A DNA stretch of 5,392 nt, taken from an uncultured Flammeovirgaceae bacterium. GTDB lineage: Bacteria; Bacteroidota; Bacteroidia; Cytophagales; Cyclobacteriaceae. The notes beneath the pieces are model-generated. The model searched no databases, was not told the origin of the DNA, and saw only the letters and a list, made by a program, of their open reading frames with translations. Where the stretch lies: NCBI GenBank assembly GCA_946480685.1, contig CAMLLI010000367.1, positions 1-5,392 of the forward strand. The letters are read 5' to 3'. Positions within the stretch are counted from its first letter, which is position 1. Each line of letters begins with the position of its first letter. The position numbers and the translations under genes were made by a program. Shown piece by piece: positions 1 through 5,392 of this stretch.

Positions 1-4
1 CCAT
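1..4 (-). CDS. rpsN: Start of the next gene, probably ribosomal protein S14 (partial, edge)
   Basis: Only an ATG followed by G is visible on the minus strand, 8 nt after the rplE stop codon. In the conserved spc gene order the gene after rplE is rpsN, encoding S14, a 30S head protein that binds 16S rRNA near S3, S10 and S19. ATGG is compatible with a protein starting Met-Ala or similar. The assignment rests on position alone. No residue beyond Met can be read, so a different gene or a chance ATG cannot be excluded. The upstream bases (aatatcgagc) give no clear Shine-Dalgarno match. Confidence 0.5.
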
Positions 5-12
5 GCTCGATA

Positions 13-564
13 TTAGTTTTTGTTAGCGAAGGGCATTCCGAATGCTTTCAGAAGCTCAAAGCTTTCTTCGTCTGTAGTTGCAGTAGTAACGAACGTTATA
101 TCCATACCACTGATTTTGTTCACTTTATCTATAGAGATTTCTGGGAAAATGATCTGTTCTTTCACACCCAGTGTATAGTTTCCGCGACCGTCAAATCCTT
201 TATTGCTAACACCTTTAAAGTCACGTACGCGAGGAAGCGCAATGCTCATCAGCCTGTCAAGGAATTCGTACATTTTATCACCACGAAGGGTAACACGAAC
301 ACCTATGGGCATGTTCTCTCTAAGTTTGAAGTTAGAGATTGCTTTCTTGGATTTTGTAGAGACAGCTTTCTGACCGGTGATGTTTGTAATCTCTTCGATT
401 GCAACATCAATCAATTTCTTATCGGTTACAGCTACGCCCATACCTTTGTTAATGCAGATCTTCTCGATCTTCGGAACCTGCATAACAGATGAATATTGAA
501 ACTTCTGCTTTAAAGCAGGGACAATTTCACTTGTGTATTTGTCCTTTAATCTTGGAGTTGCCAT
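13..564 (-). CDS. rplE: 50S ribosomal protein L5
   Basis: L5 binds 5S rRNA in the central protuberance of the large subunit and contacts S13 and P-site tRNA across the subunit interface. The 183-residue product is close to the usual 179-180. Visible family signatures include [13 protein letters not shown] (residues 31-43), the [21 protein letters not shown] region (about 63-83), [11 protein letters not shown] (85-95), [10 protein letters not shown] (109-118) and the C-terminal block [16 protein letters not shown] (128-143), followed by a MDITFVTTA strand and a final LLKAFGMPF. The start ATG shares one base with the rplX stop (TAATG), which fixes the start and suggests coupled translation. The GGAG inside the end of rplX sits 13 nt upstream, too far for an ideal ribosome binding site. 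The gene ends in TAA and is complete, with no defect seen. Confidence 0.98.
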   Translation of the reverse strand: MATPRLKDKYTSEIVPALKQKFQYSSVMQVPKIEKICINKGMGVAVTDKKLIDVAIEEITNITGQKAVSTKSKKAISNFKLRENMPIGVRVTLRGDKMYEFLDRLMSIALPRVRDFKGVSNKGFDGRGNYTLGVKEQIIFPEISIDKVNKISGMDITFVTTATTDEESFELLKAFGMPFANKN

Positions 565-905
565 TACTTAATAAATTCTCCGGTTTTCTTAGAAAATCTT
601 TTCAGCTTACCTTTTTCATCAAGCTTACGACCAACACGGGTTAATTTCCCGCTGGCAGGATCAATCAGTTGTAAATTACTGATATGGATAGATGCCTCAG
701 TCTTCTTGATACCACCTTCAGGTTTCCCTGCTGATGGCTTCGTATGTTTTGTTACGATATTAACACCTTCTACTACTGCTCTGTTTTTATCGAGCAATAC
801 TTCCAGTACTGTACCTTCTTTACCTTTATCATCTCCGGCGATAACTCTTACCTTATCACCTCTGCGAATGCCTAGCTTAGGCTGTTTGTTGCTTTTTCTT
901 TCCAT
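564..905 (-). CDS. rplX: 50S ribosomal protein L24
   Basis: L24 is an early assembly protein that binds the 5' domain of 23S rRNA and lies near the peptide exit tunnel. The 113-residue product is slightly longer than E. coli L24 (104). A KOW-type SH3 barrel begins at [20 protein letters not shown] (residues 13-32), followed by [15 protein letters not shown] (44-58), the [14 protein letters not shown] block (64-77), and a C-terminal [19 protein letters not shown] strand pair. The first 12 residues ([12 protein letters not shown]) form a short basic leader before the KOW motif. The ATG lies 3 nt after the rplN stop, and the upstream bases (gaagttatttaagcc) are A/T-rich without a Shine-Dalgarno core. 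The stop overlaps the rplE start as TAATG. Nothing in the reading frame is broken. Confidence 0.97.
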   Translation of the reverse strand: MERKSNKQPKLGIRRGDKVRVIAGDDKGKEGTVLEVLLDKNRAVVEGVNIVTKHTKPSAGKPEGGIKKTEASIHISNLQLIDPASGKLTRVGRKLDEKGKLKRFSKKTGEFIK

Positions 906-908
906 GGC

Positions 909-1277
909 TTAAATAACTTCTGGGGCCAATGAAACAATCTTCATGAACTGCTTTTCGCGAAGCTCACGTGCCACCGGGCCGAAAATACGGGTTCCGCGTG
1001 GTTCGTCTTGAGCGTTCAAAAGAACAGCAGCGTTATCTTCAAAACGGATGTATGATCCGTCTTTTCTTCTAACTTCTTTTGTAGTTCTTACTACAACAGC
1101 TTTGGTTACAGTTCCTTTTTTCACCTGGCTGCTAGGCAGTGCAGACTTTACTGTAACTACGATCTTGTCGCCTACAGAAGCGTAACGTCTTCCGGTACCG
1201 CCAAGCACGTGCATACAAAGTACTTCCTTTGCTCCACTGTTATCTGCTACGGTAAGTCTGGATTCGGTGCGTATCAT
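909..1277 (-). CDS. rplN: 50S ribosomal protein L14
   Basis: L14 sits on the intersubunit face of the 50S, takes part in an intersubunit bridge, and in many bacteria is the docking site of the silencing factor RsfS. The length of 122 residues is typical. The sequence is strongly conserved throughout: [20 protein letters not shown] (8-27), [15 protein letters not shown] (30-44), [14 protein letters not shown] (52-65), [19 protein letters not shown] (70-88), [13 protein letters not shown] (95-107) and [12 protein letters not shown] at the C-terminus. In E. coli it is the first gene of the spc operon. Here it follows rpsQ after 50 nt, the longest gap in the window, but no clear promoter was seen there. 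The bases before the ATG (gaagatataaagat) carry no Shine-Dalgarno core. The stop is TAA, 3 nt before rplX. Confidence 0.98.
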   Translation of the reverse strand: MIRTESRLTVADNSGAKEVLCMHVLGGTGRRYASVGDKIVVTVKSALPSSQVKKGTVTKAVVVRTTKEVRRKDGSYIRFEDNAAVLLNAQDEPRGTRIFGPVARELREKQFMKIVSLAPEVI

Positions 1278-1327
1278 ATCTTTATATCTTCAGTTCTGTT
1301 TATCCTTTAAGCTGAGCGCTACTTAGA
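1278..1327 (-). other. rpsQ-rplN intergenic gap (S10/spc junction)
   Basis: This 50-nt spacer is the longest non-coding stretch in the window and lies where the S10 and spc operons are separate units in E. coli. Read on the minus strand it contains a weak stem (TAAGT/GCTTA with one T-G pair and an 8-base loop) around a palindromic AGCGCT, but no T-run follows, so it does not look like an intrinsic terminator. I found no match to the Bacteroidota -7 consensus TAnnTTTG here. The likeliest reading is a plain spacer inside one long transcript. Confidence 0.6.
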
Positions 1328-1585
1328 TTATTTCGCTTTTTCAACGATCTCAACCAATCTCCAGCGCTTCTCTTTACTCATCGGACGAGTTTCTGCAATG
1401 CGTACGGTATCTCCTATACCAGCAGTATTTTGCTCGTCATGAGCTTTGAACTTGGTAGTTCTGTTCACAAATTTACCATAGATCGGGTGCTTCACTTTTC
1501 TGTCAACAGCTACAGTGATGGTCTTCTGCATTTTATTGCTTACAACCTTACCGATCCTTTCTTTGCGTTCGTTACGTTCTTCCAT
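1328..1585 (-). CDS. rpsQ: 30S ribosomal protein S17
   Basis: S17 is a primary 16S rRNA binding protein of the 30S body, needed early in assembly. The 85-residue length matches the family (E. coli 84). An OB-fold pattern is visible: [20 protein letters not shown] (10-29), then [19 protein letters not shown] (33-51), and the signature [20 protein letters not shown] (56-75), ending in VEIVEKAK. The N-terminal [10 protein letters not shown] is charged and precedes the conserved fold. The ATG is 19 nt after the rpmC stop. The upstream sequence (aataagaaaataggtt) is A-rich and holds only a minimal AGG. This is the last gene of the classical S10 block, and the frame is intact, ending in TAA. Confidence 0.97.
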   Translation of the reverse strand: MEERNERKERIGKVVSNKMQKTITVAVDRKVKHPIYGKFVNRTTKFKAHDEQNTAGIGDTVRIAETRPMSKEKRWRLVEIVEKAK

Positions 1586-1604
1586 AACCTATTTTCTTAT
1601 TGGG

Positions 1605-1802
1605 CTATTTAGATGCACGTTCTTTTACGGTTAACTCCGTGCTGAGGCGTGCTATCAGCTTACGTGTTTCTTTCAATTTCATTGGGTTCTCTACCGATGA
1701 AATCTGATGCGCAAATTGCAACTTACGAAGCGCTTCCTTTTCAGCACCGATCTTTTCCTTCAGCTCGGCTACAGTCAATCCTTTGATGTCTGTTGTTTTC
1801 AT
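1605..1802 (-). CDS. rpmC: 50S ribosomal protein L29
   Basis: L29 is a small helical hairpin protein beside L23 at the peptide exit, part of the docking surface for chaperones and targeting factors. The product is 65 residues, the usual size. It shows the expected two-helix layout: TVAELKEKIGAEKEALRKLQ (10-29), a turn near ISSVENPMK (34-42), then KLKETRKLIARLSTELTVKE (42-61). The FAHQ-turn-ENP arrangement corresponds to the conserved L29 linker. The ATG is 8 nt after the rplP stop, with purine-rich AGAAG upstream as the nearest ribosome-binding candidate. It is the only gene in the window that ends in TAG; all others end in TAA. The spacing to rpsQ is 19 nt. Confidence 0.96.
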   Translation of the reverse strand: MKTTDIKGLTVAELKEKIGAEKEALRKLQFAHQISSVENPMKLKETRKLIARLSTELTVKERASK

Positions 1803-1810
1803 GGTGCTTC

Positions 1811-2230
1811 TTATTCTACGTAATCAGGTCTAACGGTGAATTTTGTTTTGATTGGCAATTTACCTTCCGCCAATTTCAATGCTTCTTTCGCAGTTGCCAT
1901 ATTTACGCCACCTGCTTCGAACAGAATAGTACCTGGCTTGATAACGGCTACCCAATATTCAGGAGCACCTTTACCTTTACCCATACGTACTTCAGCTGGC
2001 TTGCGGGTGATCGGCTTGTCTGGGAAAATTCGGATCCACACCTGACCTTCGCGTTTCATCGCTCTGGTTACTGCGATACGAGCCGCCTCTAATTGACGAG
2101 CTGTGATCCATCCACCTTCCAAAGATTTCAATGCAAATGAACCAAATGCAATAGAGTGACCTCTTGTTGCAATGCCTTTCACGCGGCCTTTTTGCATTTT
2201 TCTGAATTTCGTTCTTTTAGGCTGTAACAT
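1811..2230 (-). CDS. rplP: 50S ribosomal protein L16
   Basis: L16 is a late-assembling large-subunit protein near the A-site tRNA elbow and the peptidyl transferase region. The length of 139 residues matches the family (E. coli 136). The start [16 protein letters not shown] is nearly universal and fixes the start codon. Further signatures are [20 protein letters not shown] (30-49), [15 protein letters not shown] (64-78), [15 protein letters not shown] (81-95), and [18 protein letters not shown] sequence near the C-terminus. Arg82 in VRMGKGKG matches the arginine that is hydroxylated in E. coli L16. No hydroxylase gene is visible here. The gene follows rpsC after 33 nt and has an AGG 5 nt upstream of its ATG, a weak Shine-Dalgarno candidate. 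It ends in TAA, 8 nt before rpmC. Confidence 0.98.
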   Translation of the reverse strand: MLQPKRTKFRKMQKGRVKGIATRGHSIAFGSFALKSLEGGWITARQLEAARIAVTRAMKREGQVWIRIFPDKPITRKPAEVRMGKGKGAPEYWVAVIKPGTILFEAGGVNMATAKEALKLAEGKLPIKTKFTVRPDYVE

Positions 2231-2263
2231 TGTTACCTGGCTTTAATGCGTTTGTTCTTCTGA

Positions 2264-3097
2264 TTAACCGTTTCTTTTTTGGCCTCCACCGCGATTATCT
2301 CCACCGCGTCTTCCTCCGCCACCACCTTCACGTCTGTCGCCACCTCTTCTGTTGCGGCCACCTCTGTCGCCACCACGCTCGTTGCGATCGCCTCTACCTC
2401 CGCGATGTTCACCGCCACCACCTTGCTGGCCTGAAGTACTTGCAAGACCTACGTTAGGAGAAAGATCACGTTTGCCGTAGATCTCACCTTTGAAGATCCA
2501 TACTTTGATACCGATTTTACCATATACAGTCTGAGCTTCAGAGTGTGCATAATCGATATCAGCACGGAGTGTGTGCAATGGAATTCTACCTTCTTTGTAT
2601 TGCTCTGTACGAGCCATATCTGCACCAGCCAAACGGCCAGATGTTTTTACTTTGATACCCTCTGCTCCTACACGCATTGCTGAAGCAATTGCCTGCTTCA
2701 TGGCACGCTTGTAAGATATACGGGCTTCGATCTGCTGAGCAATTGATTCACCAACCAACTTCGCATCCAACTCAGGACGCTTAATTTCGAAGATGTTGAT
2801 TTGAACATCTTTGCTGGTGATCTTCTTTAACTCTTCTTTGATCTTATCTACTTCGGTACCACCTTTACCAATTACAACACCCGGACGGGCAGTGTGAATA
2901 GTAAGCGTGATACGCTTCAGTGTTCTTTCTATAACTATTTTAGCGATTCCGCCTTTAGGAATACGAGCCTTTACGTAATCTCTGATTTTCTGATCTTCAA
3001 CCAGTTTGTCAGCGAATGTTTTACCACCGTACCAGTTAGAATCCCAACCACGAACGATGCCTAAGCGCAGGGCTACCGGATTAATTTTCTGTCCCAT
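2264..3097 (-). CDS. rpsC: 30S ribosomal protein S3 with Gly/Arg-rich C-terminal tail
   Basis: S3 lies in the 30S head at the mRNA entry channel. Residues 1-222 form the normal protein: the start [14 protein letters not shown], the type II KH domain with the GKGG loop at 77-80 in [16 protein letters not shown], a basic YKRAMKQA helix (129-136) matching the residues linked to mRNA unwinding in E. coli S3, and the C-terminal domain [32 protein letters not shown] and [14 protein letters not shown]. Residues 223-277 are a low-complexity tail of 25 Gly and 14 Arg out of 55, with six RGG triplets. The total of 277 exceeds E. coli S3 (233). The start overlaps the rplV stop (TAATG), with AAGGA only 3 nt upstream. 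The KH core leaves no doubt on identity; the role of the tail is unknown. Confidence 0.98.
   Translation of the reverse strand: MGQKINPVALRLGIVRGWDSNWYGGKTFADKLVEDQKIRDYVKARIPKGGIAKIVIERTLKRITLTIHTARPGVVIGKGGTEVDKIKEELKKITSKDVQINIFEIKRPELDAKLVGESIAQQIEARISYKRAMKQAIASAMRVGAEGIKVKTSGRLAGADMARTEQYKEGRIPLHTLRADIDYAHSEAQTVYGKIGIKVWIFKGEIYGKRDLSPNVGLASTSGQQGGGGEHRGGRGDRNERGGDRGGRNRRGGDRREGGGGGRRGGDNRGGGQKRNG
2267..2431 (-). repeat. Low-complexity RGG-repeat coding stretch at the end of rpsC
   Basis: These 55 codons of rpsC are dominated by GGN and CGN/AGA codons and encode irregular R-G-G, D-R-G-G and G-G-D-R units rather than an exact tandem repeat. The composition differs sharply from the rest of the gene: far richer in G on the coding strand. 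The bias also opens long readable frames in the +1 frame and on the opposite strand, which I regard as shadows. Such a stretch is prone to length change by slippage between related strains. Confidence 0.85.
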
Positions 3098-3567
3098 TAT
3101 TCCTTAGTTTCTGTTTCAGTTGTTACCACTTCAGCACCGCTTTTCTTGAAGCTGTCCACGATCAATGTTACGTGGTTTGAGCGCTTTCTTACGCGGTGAG
3201 CTCTTCCCTGAGGTGCAGGGCGCAATCTCTTCAGAATACGACCTCCGTCAACGAAGATATCTTTTACATACAGATCAGCTTCTTCAAGCTTCAGGTCAGT
3301 ATGCTTTGCTGTCCAGCCAGAGATTGCTGATAATAACAATTTCTCTAGTTTGGGAGCACCTACTTTAGGCTCGTACTTCAAAATGTTAAGAGCCTTATTT
3401 ACACGCTCACCTCTGATAAGATCAGCGATCAGACGCATCTTACGCGGAGAGGTTGGTACGTTTTTCAGTTTCGCTACAGAAGGGCCGTTTTTAGCAGCTT
3501 CTTTCTTTGCATCACGCTTCTCGCGCTTAAGCACTGAACGTTTAGTTTTTTTCGCTACTTCTGCCAT
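3097..3567 (-). CDS. rplV: 50S ribosomal protein L22 with basic N-terminal extension
   Basis: L22 binds all 23S rRNA domains and sends a long beta-hairpin into the peptide exit tunnel, at the constriction with L4, where macrolide-resistance changes can occur. The core starts near residue 30 with [20 protein letters not shown] (32-51). It continues through [12 protein letters not shown] (74-85) and [20 protein letters not shown] (98-117), then the hairpin and last strand [20 protein letters not shown] (118-137). At 156 residues it is longer than E. coli L22 (110). The first 28 residues are extra and carry 11 Lys/Arg, and the last 19 are an acidic, Thr/Glu-rich tail. The ATG lies 2 nt after the rpsS stop, with AGG 5 nt upstream; no other Met precedes the core, so this start is well supported. 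The stop overlaps rpsC. Confidence 0.97.
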   Translation of the reverse strand: MAEVAKKTKRSVLKREKRDAKKEAAKNGPSVAKLKNVPTSPRKMRLIADLIRGERVNKALNILKYEPKVGAPKLEKLLLSAISGWTAKHTDLKLEEADLYVKDIFVDGGRILKRLRPAPQGRAHRVRKRSNHVTLIVDSFKKSGAEVVTTETETKE

Positions 3568-3569
3568 GA

Positions 3570-3848
3570 TTACCTAGCGTTATCTTTCTTGTTTCCAGAG
3601 TGTCCGCGGAAAGTACGTGTAGGAGCAAACTCACCGAGTTTATGACCTACCATGTTCTCCGTTACGTATACCGGAATGAATTTATTTCCATTGTGAACAG
3701 CAAACGTATTACCGATTAAATCGGGTGTTACGGTTGATCTTCTGGACCAAGTCTTAATAACAGACTTCTTGCCTGATTTTTCCATTGCTTCTACTTTCTT
3801 GAGAAGACGGAAGTCACAATACGGTCCCTTCTTAATCGAGCGTCCCAT
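3570..3848 (-). CDS. rpsS: 30S ribosomal protein S19
   Basis: S19 is a 30S head protein that pairs with S13 and contacts tRNA and 23S helix 38 across the interface. The 92-residue length is exactly that of E. coli S19. Conserved blocks are [20 protein letters not shown] (1-20), [20 protein letters not shown] (31-50), [20 protein letters not shown] (51-70) and [13 protein letters not shown] (71-83), followed by a short basic tail GNKKDNAR. The start codon shares a base with the rplB stop (TAATG). This is the best ribosome-binding context in the window: AAGGA lies 7 nt upstream inside the last rplB codons. The gene ends with TAA, 2 nt before rplV. Confidence 0.98.
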   Translation of the reverse strand: MGRSIKKGPYCDFRLLKKVEAMEKSGKKSVIKTWSRRSTVTPDLIGNTFAVHNGNKFIPVYVTENMVGHKLGEFAPTRTFRGHSGNKKDNAR

Positions 3849-4672
3849 TATTTTTTCCTTCTAGATATAATTAAATTATCAGAATACTTCTTCGGATGAC
3901 GGGTCTTCTTACCCTTTGTGTACAGACCGTTACGTGAACGAGGGTGACCTCCTGACGCACGACCTTCACCACCACCCATCGGGTGATCAACAGGGTTCAT
4001 CGCTACAGCACGTGTACGAGGACGAATACCTCTCCAGCGGCTGCGACCAGCTTTACCTACACTTTCGTTCATGTGATCAGCGTTTGATGTAGCACCGATA
4101 GTTGCCATGCAAACATCCAACACATTACGCATTTCACCAGAAGGCATTTTCAATGTTGCCAAACCGTTTTCGCGGGCAAGCAACTGTACAAATGAACCTG
4201 CAGAGCGAGCGATAGCGCCACCTTTGCCTGGCTTCATTTCTACATTATGTACAATCGTACCGAGAGGAATTTTAGCAAGTGGAAGAGCATTTCCTACTTC
4301 AGGAGCTACATCAGCACCAGAAATAAGTTGCTGTCCTACTTTCAATCCTTCGGGAGCAATGATATAAGACTTAGATCCGTCTACATAGTATAACAAAGCG
4401 ATACGAGCAGAGCGAGTTGGATCGTATTCGATAGACTTCACCGTAGCAGGTATACCTGTCTTGTTACGTTTGAAGTCGATATCACGAAGTTTCTGCTTAT
4501 GACCACCGCCAATGTAACGCATTGTCATGCGTCCATTGCTATTTCTACCACCTGTCTTTTTTACTGTTGTTACCAGTGACTTCTCAGGCTTCGATGTAGT
4601 AATATCATCGAATGAAGTAGCGAGTCTGTGACGCGTACCTGCCGTTACTGGTTTTAATTTCTTCAACGCCAT
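3848..4672 (-). CDS. rplB: 50S ribosomal protein L2
   Basis: L2 is a core 23S rRNA binding protein needed for subunit association and peptidyl transferase activity. Its 274 residues match the family (E. coli 273). The N-terminal OB-fold holds [20 protein letters not shown] (40-59) and [20 protein letters not shown] (66-85). The SH3-like domain has [20 protein letters not shown] (138-157) and [20 protein letters not shown] (206-225). The C-terminal signature [12 protein letters not shown] (226-237) keeps His230, equal to E. coli His229 in mature numbering, but has Met232 where E. coli and many others have His. The basic tail [11 protein letters not shown] follows. The ATG is 10 nt after the rplW stop, behind tttttgaacg, with no Shine-Dalgarno core. 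It overlaps rpsS by one base. Confidence 0.98.
   Translation of the reverse strand: MALKKLKPVTAGTRHRLATSFDDITTSKPEKSLVTTVKKTGGRNSNGRMTMRYIGGGHKQKLRDIDFKRNKTGIPATVKSIEYDPTRSARIALLYYVDGSKSYIIAPEGLKVGQQLISGADVAPEVGNALPLAKIPLGTIVHNVEMKPGKGGAIARSAGSFVQLLARENGLATLKMPSGEMRNVLDVCMATIGATSNADHMNESVGKAGRSRWRGIRPRTRAVAMNPVDHPMGGGEGRASGGHPRSRNGLYTKGKKTRHPKKYSDNLIISRRKK
3856..3860 (-). promoter_or_regulatory. Shine-Dalgarno-like site for rpsS inside the end of rplB
   Basis: AAGGA is followed by a 7-nt A-rich spacer (aaaaata) and the rpsS ATG. It lies within the Arg-Arg-Lys-Lys codons ending rplB, so it is also constrained by protein coding and its match could be partly accidental. It stands out because most other starts here have no such match at a usual distance. 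Confidence 0.55.
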
Positions 4673-4682
4673 CGTTCAAAAA

Positions 4683-4970
4683 TTATACGTTGCTATAAAA
4701 ATCAATTACTTCACCTTGTGCCAGGGTCACAACAGCTTTTTTGTAGCCAGGTCTGCGACCAGAAAGTATACCTGTTTTAGTGTAGCGGGTCTTTTTCTTA
4801 CCCATTACGTTCATGGTATTTACTTTCTCCACGTTTACGCCATATTGCTTTTCAACGGCCTTCTTAATCTCAACTTTGTTCGCATCAGCGCTTACGATGA
4901 AACCGTATTTGCCTTTCTCGTTCAGAGCGGAAACTTTCTCCGTTACTAATGGTTGTTTCAGGATACTCAT
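4683..4970 (-). CDS. rplW: 50S ribosomal protein L23
   Basis: L23 lies at the peptide tunnel exit beside L29 and is the main docking point for trigger factor and signal recognition particle. The 95-residue length fits the family (E. coli 100). Visible signatures are LKQPLVTEKVSALNEKGKYG (4-23), the ANKVEIKKAVEKQYGVNVEK helix-strand block (30-49), VNTMNVMGKKKTRYTKTG (50-67), then GRRPGYKKAVVTLAQGEVID (71-90). Glu11 in VTEK aligns with Glu18 of E. coli L23, the residue important for trigger factor binding. The start ATG overlaps the rplD stop as TAATG, with no Shine-Dalgarno core upstream (attaaataaagcata). The stop is TAA, 10 nt before rplB. Confidence 0.97.
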   Translation of the reverse strand: MSILKQPLVTEKVSALNEKGKYGFIVSADANKVEIKKAVEKQYGVNVEKVNTMNVMGKKKTRYTKTGILSGRRPGYKKAVVTLAQGEVIDFYSNV

Positions 4971-5392
4971 TATGCTTTATTTAATAAGTTCTCAACTTTA
5001 CTAACAGAGCTCTCTACAAAGATCACGTTGTCAGCATTCATCACATCAAATGTGTTGATTTGATCAGCTGTAGTAACTTTTGTGTTCTGAATATTTCTTC
5101 CGGAAAGAACTACGTTCTTATTAAGTTCAGGAAGCACGAGGAGCGTTTTCTTATCGCTTAATGCAAGTGCATTTAACAATGACAGGAACTGCTTTGTCTT
5201 AGGAGACTCAAATGAGAAATCTTCCAATACTGCAATTGAATTATCTTTTGCCTTATAAGAAAGTGCTGACTTACGAGCCAGATCTTTTACTTTCTTATTC
5301 AGTTTGAATGAATAGTCACGAGGAGTAGGACCGAACACACGTCCACCACCTTTGAATTGAGGGTTCTTAATGTTACCCGCACGAGCGCCTCC
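4970..5392 (-). CDS. rplD: 50S ribosomal protein L4 (5' end outside the window)
   Basis: L4 binds 23S rRNA and extends a loop that forms the tunnel constriction with L22; in E. coli it also represses its own S10 operon. The frame is open to the right edge and gives 140 residues plus TAA, so roughly the first third of a usual ~205-residue protein is missing. The first visible residues [17 protein letters not shown] belong to the extended tunnel loop, followed by [20 protein letters not shown]. The [32 protein letters not shown] and [20 protein letters not shown] segments match the C-terminal alpha/beta domain. The GTG at 5338 is an internal Val codon and not a start. The loop position equal to E. 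coli Lys63, where macrolide resistance arises, lies just outside the window. The leader with any autoregulatory site is also outside. Confidence 0.97.
   Translation of the reverse strand, partial: GGARAGNIKNPQFKGGGRVFGPTPRDYSFKLNKKVKDLARKSALSYKAKDNSIAVLEDFSFESPKTKQFLSLLNALALSDKKTLLVLPELNKNVVLSGRNIQNTKVTTADQINTFDVMNADNVIFVESSVSKVENLLNKA

Noticed and set aside
1305..1326. Weak hairpin TAAGT/GCTTA around AGCGCT after rpsQ as a terminator.
   Set aside because: The stem is about 5 bp with an 8-base loop and a T-G pair, and it is followed by A/G-rich sequence with no T-run. Too weak to call.
1793..2092. Plus-strand 99-codon open frame antisense to rplP.
   Set aside because: It overlaps a highly conserved gene completely, shows no recognisable family features, and is of a length expected by chance opposite such a gene.
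2233..2445. Same-strand 70-codon frame overlapping the rpsC tail in the +1 frame and ending 2 nt before rplP, rich in Val, Ala and Glu; a possible frameshift product.
   Set aside because: It begins with TTG, has no ribosome binding site, and its composition is what GGN-CGN-GAN codons give when shifted by one base. I see no slippery heptamer joining it to rpsC. It is best explained as a shadow of the low-complexity tail.
2230..2457. Opposite-strand 75-codon frame, His/Cys/Leu-rich, which could be mistaken for a metal-binding protein.
   Set aside because: It lies fully antisense to the rpsC tail; the His-rich look comes from complementing Gly/Arg codons (CAC, CGC, CTC). No independent support for expression.
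5336..5338. GTG at 5338 as a possible start of a 122-residue protein.
   Set aside because: The frame is open upstream to the window edge and encodes conserved L4 loop residues ([18 protein letters not shown]), so this GTG is an internal Val codon of a truncated rplD.
1..5392. Search for mobile elements, CRISPR arrays, tRNAs, riboswitches or a hidden new system.
   Set aside because: Nearly every base lies in a conserved ribosomal protein gene in canonical order, and the longest gap is 50 nt, leaving no space for such elements. No regular repeats or inverted terminal repeats were seen.

Overview
The window is an intact stretch of the bacterial S10-spc ribosomal protein cluster, read entirely on the minus strand from right to left. 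In transcription order it holds rplD (L4, 5' part missing), rplW (L23), rplB (L2), rpsS (S19), rplV (L22), rpsC (S3), rplP (L16), rpmC (L29), rpsQ (S17), rplN (L14), rplX (L24) and rplE (L5). The last four bases on the left edge look like the first codon of the next gene, probably rpsN (S14). The order is the canonical one, with no insertion, loss or rearrangement.

The proteins point to Bacteroidota, possibly near the Chitinophagales or Sphingobacteriia, though that finer placement is from memory of family sequences and is tentative. The signs are the L22 core ([31 protein letters not shown]), the L2 motif DHPMGGGEG, an S3 with a long Gly/Arg tail, and the general lack of strong Shine-Dalgarno sequences. 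GC content looks moderate.

The layout is extremely compact. Four junctions (L4/L23, L2/S19, L22/S3, L24/L5) are one-base TAATG overlaps. Most others are 2-33 nt. The largest gap is 50 nt, between rpsQ and rplN, exactly where the S10 and spc operons are separate in E. coli. I see no convincing promoter or terminator there, so the two blocks are probably co-transcribed. Eleven of the twelve visible stop codons are TAA and one (rpmC) is TAG. No stretch above 300 bases lacks a gene.

Functionally, every gene makes a structural part of the ribosome: seven complete large-subunit proteins plus partial L4, and three complete small-subunit proteins, with S14 presumably next. L22, L4, L23, L29 and L24 line or surround the nascent peptide tunnel, L2, L14 and L16 lie near the catalytic core or subunit interface, L5 binds 5S rRNA, and S3/S19 belong to the 30S head.

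I found no hidden new system. The most unusual points are the RGG-rich tail of S3, whose coding DNA also holds two-quartet G-quadruplex motifs, and the basic N-terminal extension of L22.
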